A DNA stretch of 64,000 nucleotides from Sulfuritalea sp. (GTDB lineage Bacteria; Pseudomonadota; Gammaproteobacteria; Burkholderiales; Rhodocyclaceae). This document shows positions 61,449 to 64,000 of the stretch, piece by piece; position 1 is the first letter of the stretch; each line of letters begins with the position of its first letter. Below the pieces are notes generated by a model that made no database searches, had not been told where the DNA came from, and saw only the letters and a list, made by a program, of their open reading frames with translations. The stretch spans positions 62,001 through 126,000 of the forward strand of contig JADJUP010000056.1 in assembly GCA_016716965.1 (NCBI GenBank). Reading direction: 5' to 3'. The position numbers and the translations under genes are program-made.

Positions 61449-62028
61449 TTATCGATCCCAGCTCATCCTACCGAGTTTTCCCGGAAATGCTGCGCCGTCT
61501 TTTTGTTGCCACCGAAACGCTATGCTGATGGGGAACGTGAACTTTTGGGCAAGTGCCACACTCAGCGCCCATGCCTTATTAGCATCTACACCCTGAACCG
61601 AGAATCCACGGCCCGCGACCGGCCGAAAACCTGAACCTGTTATTTCGCCTTTTTGCAGATGCGCTTCACTTACTTTTGCAATGCCGAGAAGTCGCCTTTT
61701 AGCGCCTCAAATGCTTTGGCGTGGGCTTCCAAGAGCAGATTGTTCCATTTCGTTACTTGTGCCCCCCAACGTTGCCGGAAATAAATGAAGTATGTGTGAG
61801 GTTAGGAGGTGAGTCAGGATTGAAGCGTAAGCCAGATGCCTGGTCGAGGGGATTAGTTGGTTCTGGTGTTCCTATAGCACGTCCTCTCGAACTCGGTCCT
61901 TTGTTTTGTAGTTCGACGTATACGGTTAGCGCCTTCATTATCGTTGAGTCCGGCGTATCAATTAGCGGTTCTGCAATCTGTTGAAGAATTGCGAACGTTT
62001 CATCGGTGATGGTTATTGTTGGGCACAT
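61449..62028 (-). pseudogene. Decayed SeqA-N/RHH-like accessory gene with two frameshifts
   Basis: Reading leftward from the ATG at 62028 (GAGGAG 9 bases upstream), the first frame gives TITITDETFAILQQIAEPLI with an N-terminal ribbon-helix-helix-like pattern and ends LTHTSFISGNVGGHK-stop. The next frame (about 61685-61775) reads AQVTKWNNLLLEAHAKAFEA and ends SALQK-stop. The third frame reads KVSEAHLQKGEITGSGFRPV, SVQGVDANKAWALSVALA and ends AAFPGKLGRMSWDR. Adding one base in a G6 run and one in an A4 run restores a single 193-residue protein. Either a real pseudogene or assembly errors. Base composition is visibly more AT-rich than neighbours. Function unknown. Confidence 0.7.
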
Positions 62029-62164
62029 AATCAAGGACTCCTCGGTATGAAGTAGACGTAATTGTAGTGTACGTAAGTATTAATGTCAACTTGGCGTATA
62101 CGTGCTCTTGATGTTGAATTTTGGTGTGTTTGCGCCAAGCTTGATTGCGCGCGATGGTTTTCAT

Positions 62165-62310
62165 CCCCTCTGACCCGCCGAGCGAGGGAGGTTCGCCGGG
62201 GGTAGTCCGGTCGCGTTGTCCGACGCCGGCCGCTTTTTGGCCGGCTAGTTTAGCGACCGGCCCGGCGGGCCTTCCGCAGCGAGGGCAGCCCGCAGGGCCG
62301 GGGAGGCGGG
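62165..62310 (+). repeat. 120-150-bp extragenic element, copy B
   Basis: Starts CCCCTCTGACCCGCCGAGCG and carries the GCCGGCC-7-GGCCGGC hairpin. Inverted relative to copy A. Confidence 0.82.
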
Positions 62311-62323
62311 GCGCGTTTCTTTG

Positions 62324-62355
62324 GGTACTTTCTTGCCGCGCAGCAAGAAAGTACC
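62324..62355. repeat. 13-bp hairpin next to element copy B
   Basis: GGTACTTTCTTGC-CGCGCA-GCAAGAAAGTACC, a palindrome like those in extragenic repeats of other proteobacteria. Confidence 0.75.
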
Positions 62356-62399
62356 TCGCCCGCCGGGCGAGACCCGGCGCGGATGTGGAAGCGAAGGTA

Positions 62400-62423
62400 G
62401 AAAGTCGGCGTTGGCGACATGGC
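62400..62423 (-). repeat. 24-bp dispersed repeat, copy 14
   Basis: On the minus strand GCCATGTCGCC followed by AACGCCGACTTTC; inner copy of the right arm. Confidence 0.82.
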
Positions 62424-62446
62424 GGAAATCACAAACCAAGTTCTGG

Positions 62447-62466
62447 ATTCCCGCTTTCGCGGGAAT
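62447..62466. repeat. dRS3-like 20-bp palindrome (right)
   Basis: ATTCCC-N8-GGGAAT with GCTTTCGC as centre. Confidence 0.8.
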
Positions 62467-62501
62467 AGCCCGCACCGGACTCGATCCGGGGACGGGGCTT
62501 C

Positions 62502-62525
62502 GAAAGTCGGCGCTGGCGATACGGC
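62502..62525 (-). repeat. 24-bp dispersed repeat, copy 15
   Basis: On the minus strand GCCGTATCGCC followed by AGCGCCGACTTTC; outer copy of the right arm. Confidence 0.85.
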
Positions 62526-62647
62526 GCGCTACTCGCCCTCGACCTTCAACACCGTTTCGACGATCCGCGGGTGAATGAAATACCCAGCTAAACGGGTCAG
62601 CTTCGAATATATTTTTGCCACGCTCCCCCACGCGCGACGGCTTTAAT

Positions 62648-62798
62648 CCCCTCTGACCCGCCGAGCGAGGAAGGTTCGCCGGAGGACGTCCGGTCGCGTT
62701 GTCCGAAGCTGGCTGTTTTTTTGGCCGGCTAGTTTAGCGACCGGCCCGGCGGGCTTACCGTAGCGAGGGTAGCCCGAAGGGCCGGGGAGGCGGGGGGG
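62648..62798 (+). repeat. 120-150-bp extragenic element, copy C
   Basis: Direct repeat of copy B about 480 bp further on, with scattered differences (CTGGCTGTTTTTTTGGCCGG region) and a G-rich end. Confidence 0.82.
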
Positions 62799-63065
62799 TA
62801 TGAGCTAAGCACATCGGCAACAGATTGGTTCAAGGACATGGGTTGCATGTTTTTCGGGAGATCGTTGCGTTGCCCCTCTGTGCCCTGTTTGCCAAAACCG
62901 TCGTCGCGGGCCGGACCGCAATGAACATTTCGTGGGCCAGCAAAGCTCCCTGCGGTAATTCGTCGATGCTGCTGCGCTCGTTCATCGAACACTCAGGTAC
63001 CGCGCATTTTCACGTAAGCTCGACGCCGATGCCCGTCCGGCATCGGCCATTTCAGGAGCCATGCA

Positions 63066-63464
63066 ATGTCACAGGCTAGCGATACCCATTCGAAGACGGT
63101 CGGCTATGTGCTCTGGGTGTTCGGCTTCACCGGCGCGCACCGCTTCTATTACGGCAAGCCGGTGACGGGGACGATCTGGTTCTTCACCTTCGGCCTGCTC
63201 GGCATCGGCTGGCTAATCGACCTGTTCCTGATTCCGTCGATGGACCGCCAGGCGGACCTCAGATTCCGCTCGGGCAAGGTCAATTATTCCCTCGCCTGGA
63301 TCCTGCTGGCCTTCCTCGGCGTGTTCGGCGTGCATCGGATGTACATGGGCAAGTGGCTCACCGGCATCCTTTACCTCTGCACGCTCGGCCTGCTCGGCGT
63401 CGGCTACCTCTACGACTACTGGACGCTCAACGACCAGATCACGGTGGTGAACGCATCGGATTGA
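63066..63464 (+). CDS. Double TM2-domain membrane protein
   Basis: A 132-residue protein with two tandem TM2 modules: GFTGAHRFYYGKPVTGTIWF and GVFGVHRMYMGKWLTGILYL, each followed by a GIGWLIDLF/GVGYLYDYW segment. Four helices are predicted with polar ends. Function unknown, probably a small integral membrane protein. Start ATG at 63066. Confidence 0.85.
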   Translation: MSQASDTHSKTVGYVLWVFGFTGAHRFYYGKPVTGTIWFFTFGLLGIGWLIDLFLIPSMDRQADLRFRSGKVNYSLAWILLAFLGVFGVHRMYMGKWLTGILYLCTLGLLGVGYLYDYWTLNDQITVVNASD

Positions 63465-63486
63465 GCCGCGGGAAAGCCGCTGCGGC

Positions 63487-63786
63487 TCAGGTCGCAATGG
63501 CGCCGCCAGCCGCGCCGACCGCCCGCGCCCAGGCCTCGTCCTGCGTCAGTTCCTCGGGCAGGCAGCCGACCGGCGGGCCGAGCACGCCTCCTTCGACTTC
63601 AAAGCGCACCAGGTAGATCGCCTGCCCGGGATCGAACTCGGCATGTCCGGTATTGACCACCACGCCGCGCCGGCCGGGGGTGGCGAGCACGGCGTCGGCG
63701 GCAACGTCGGGGATGCCGCCGTCGTTGATCAGCGGCTCACGGCAGTAGACGATCTCGCCGATTTCGTAAGCGTCATGTGTGGGCAT
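63487..63786 (-). CDS. NifZ-like protein
   Basis: A 99-residue protein resembling NifZ: YEIGEIVYCREPLINDGGIP, GRRGVVVNTGHAEFD and IYLVRFEVEGGVLGPPVGC with PEELT. NifZ helps maturation of nitrogenase P-clusters. It overlaps the upstream flavodoxin gene by 14 bp. This is the start of a nif-related region that extends past the window. Confidence 0.75.
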   Translation of the reverse strand: MPTHDAYEIGEIVYCREPLINDGGIPDVAADAVLATPGRRGVVVNTGHAEFDPGQAIYLVRFEVEGGVLGPPVGCLPEELTQDEAWARAVGAAGGAIAT

Positions 63787-64000
63787 GGTGGTGCTCCAGG
63801 GTTTGCAATTCGTCGTCGAGTTGTCGCAGCCAGGCGTCGACGCGCGCCTCGCTCAGCGCCGGCTGGTTGATCTGGTCCAGTGCCAGGCCGACGAAGCGTT
63901 CGCCGACCAGTGCCTGCGAGGCCTTGAAGTCGTAGCCGGCCGCCGGCCAGGTGCCGATCACGCGGGCGCCGCAGGCGGTGACGGCGTCGTGCAGCAGGAT
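63773..64000 (-). CDS. Flavodoxin (C-terminal part; start outside window)
   Basis: The last 75 residues of a long-chain flavodoxin: VIGTWPAAGYDFKASQALVG, ERFVGLALDQINQPALSE and RVDAWLRQLDDELQ. NifF-type flavodoxins donate electrons to nitrogenase reductase. The frame is open to the right edge. Confidence 0.85.
   Translation of the reverse strand: MLLHDAVTACGARVIGTWPAAGYDFKASQALVGERFVGLALDQINQPALSEARVDAWLRQLDDELQTLEHHHAHT

Larger units (their letters stand above)
62029..63065. other. Gene-free repeat block: right arm, third element and upstream of the TM2 gene
   Basis: No convincing gene. It holds element copies B (62165-62310) and C (62648-62798), a 13-bp hairpin (62324-62355), two 24-bp repeats in reverse orientation (62400, 62502) flanking a dRS3-like palindrome (62447-62466), and the promoter region of the TM2 gene. 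A 51-codon frame (62830-62985, minus; MNERSSIDELPQGALLAHEM) is too short and unsupported to call but may be a gene relic. Confidence 0.75.

Noticed and set aside
61248..61634. 128-codon open frame crossing the left-arm repeats.
   Set aside because: It reads through element copy A and antisense to the decayed gene, with no ribosome-binding site or recognisable protein.
62245..62631. Open frames across the right-arm repeats.
   Set aside because: Composed of repeat sequence; low-complexity Arg/Pro/Ala translation typical of GC-rich antisense frames.

Overview
The window is GC-rich, densely packed chromosomal DNA of a betaproteobacterium. The gene neighbourhoods (prfA-prmC, fmdB-DUF502-aspS, pilC-pilD, ccsA-like/ffh, slmA beside argB), the many c-type cytochromes, the gentisate pathway and a nif-type flavodoxin/NifZ pair at the right edge suggest a metabolically versatile, facultatively anaerobic diazotroph of the Rhodocyclales/Sterolibacteriaceae kind. 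That placement is an inference from gene content, not a computed assignment. I saw no rRNA, tRNA, CRISPR array, intact insertion sequence or prophage.

Layout. 1-8.9 kb: a partial LysR regulator divergent from a gentisate operon (gentisate dioxygenase, fumarylpyruvate hydrolase, 3-hydroxybenzoate 6-hydroxylase), facing a complete Liv-type ABC transporter that may import the aromatic acid. 9-12.5 kb: a small cytochrome c, a YyaL/DUF255 protein, CheY and a hypothetical. 12.5-18.9 kb: one long leftward operon coding an octaheme tetrathionate-reductase-family cytochrome, a cytochrome b, a cytochrome c, three YeeE/YedE permeases and a triple-rhodanese protein, behind a textbook FNR-type site. It looks like an anaerobic sulfur-oxyanion module. 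19-25.8 kb: a Ser/Thr kinase-HDOD-GAF protein, ilvD and a MASE1 histidine kinase/FixJ-type regulator pair. 26-34.5 kb: an Mrp/Mbh-like cation/proton antiporter operon with three proton-channel subunits and a UspA-like protein. 34.5-36.7 kb: an NHL-propeller lipoprotein and a pentaheme cytochrome.

36.8-60.9 kb is mostly housekeeping: lgt, a cytochrome c', purU, thrH, hemA, plsB, prfA, prmC, hemerythrin, cytochrome c4, engB, hemB, slmA, argB, hsp20, nudB, aspS, pilD, pilC, a CorC-type protein, a CcsA-like protein and ffh. A secreted barnase-like RNase with its barstar inhibitor sits inside the nudB-aspS interval. 61-63 kb is an accessory patch: a decayed, lower-GC gene (two one-base frameshifts) lies at the centre of a large nested inverted repeat. 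63-64 kb: a double-TM2 membrane protein, then the NifZ-like gene and the end of a flavodoxin.

The most unusual features are not ordinary genes. (1) A 24-bp sequence recurs about 15 times, between genes and inside prfA, ilvD, yyaL and antiporter genes. (2) Between 61,088 and 62,525, copies of that 24-mer combine with Neisseria-dRS3-like palindromes and a 120-150-bp element into a mirror-image structure. (3) A candidate 120-nt small RNA divergent from hemB has a good promoter, an intrinsic terminator and a hairpin loop copying the anti-Shine-Dalgarno end of 16S rRNA. (4) A 17-G tract sits in the first codons of livF.
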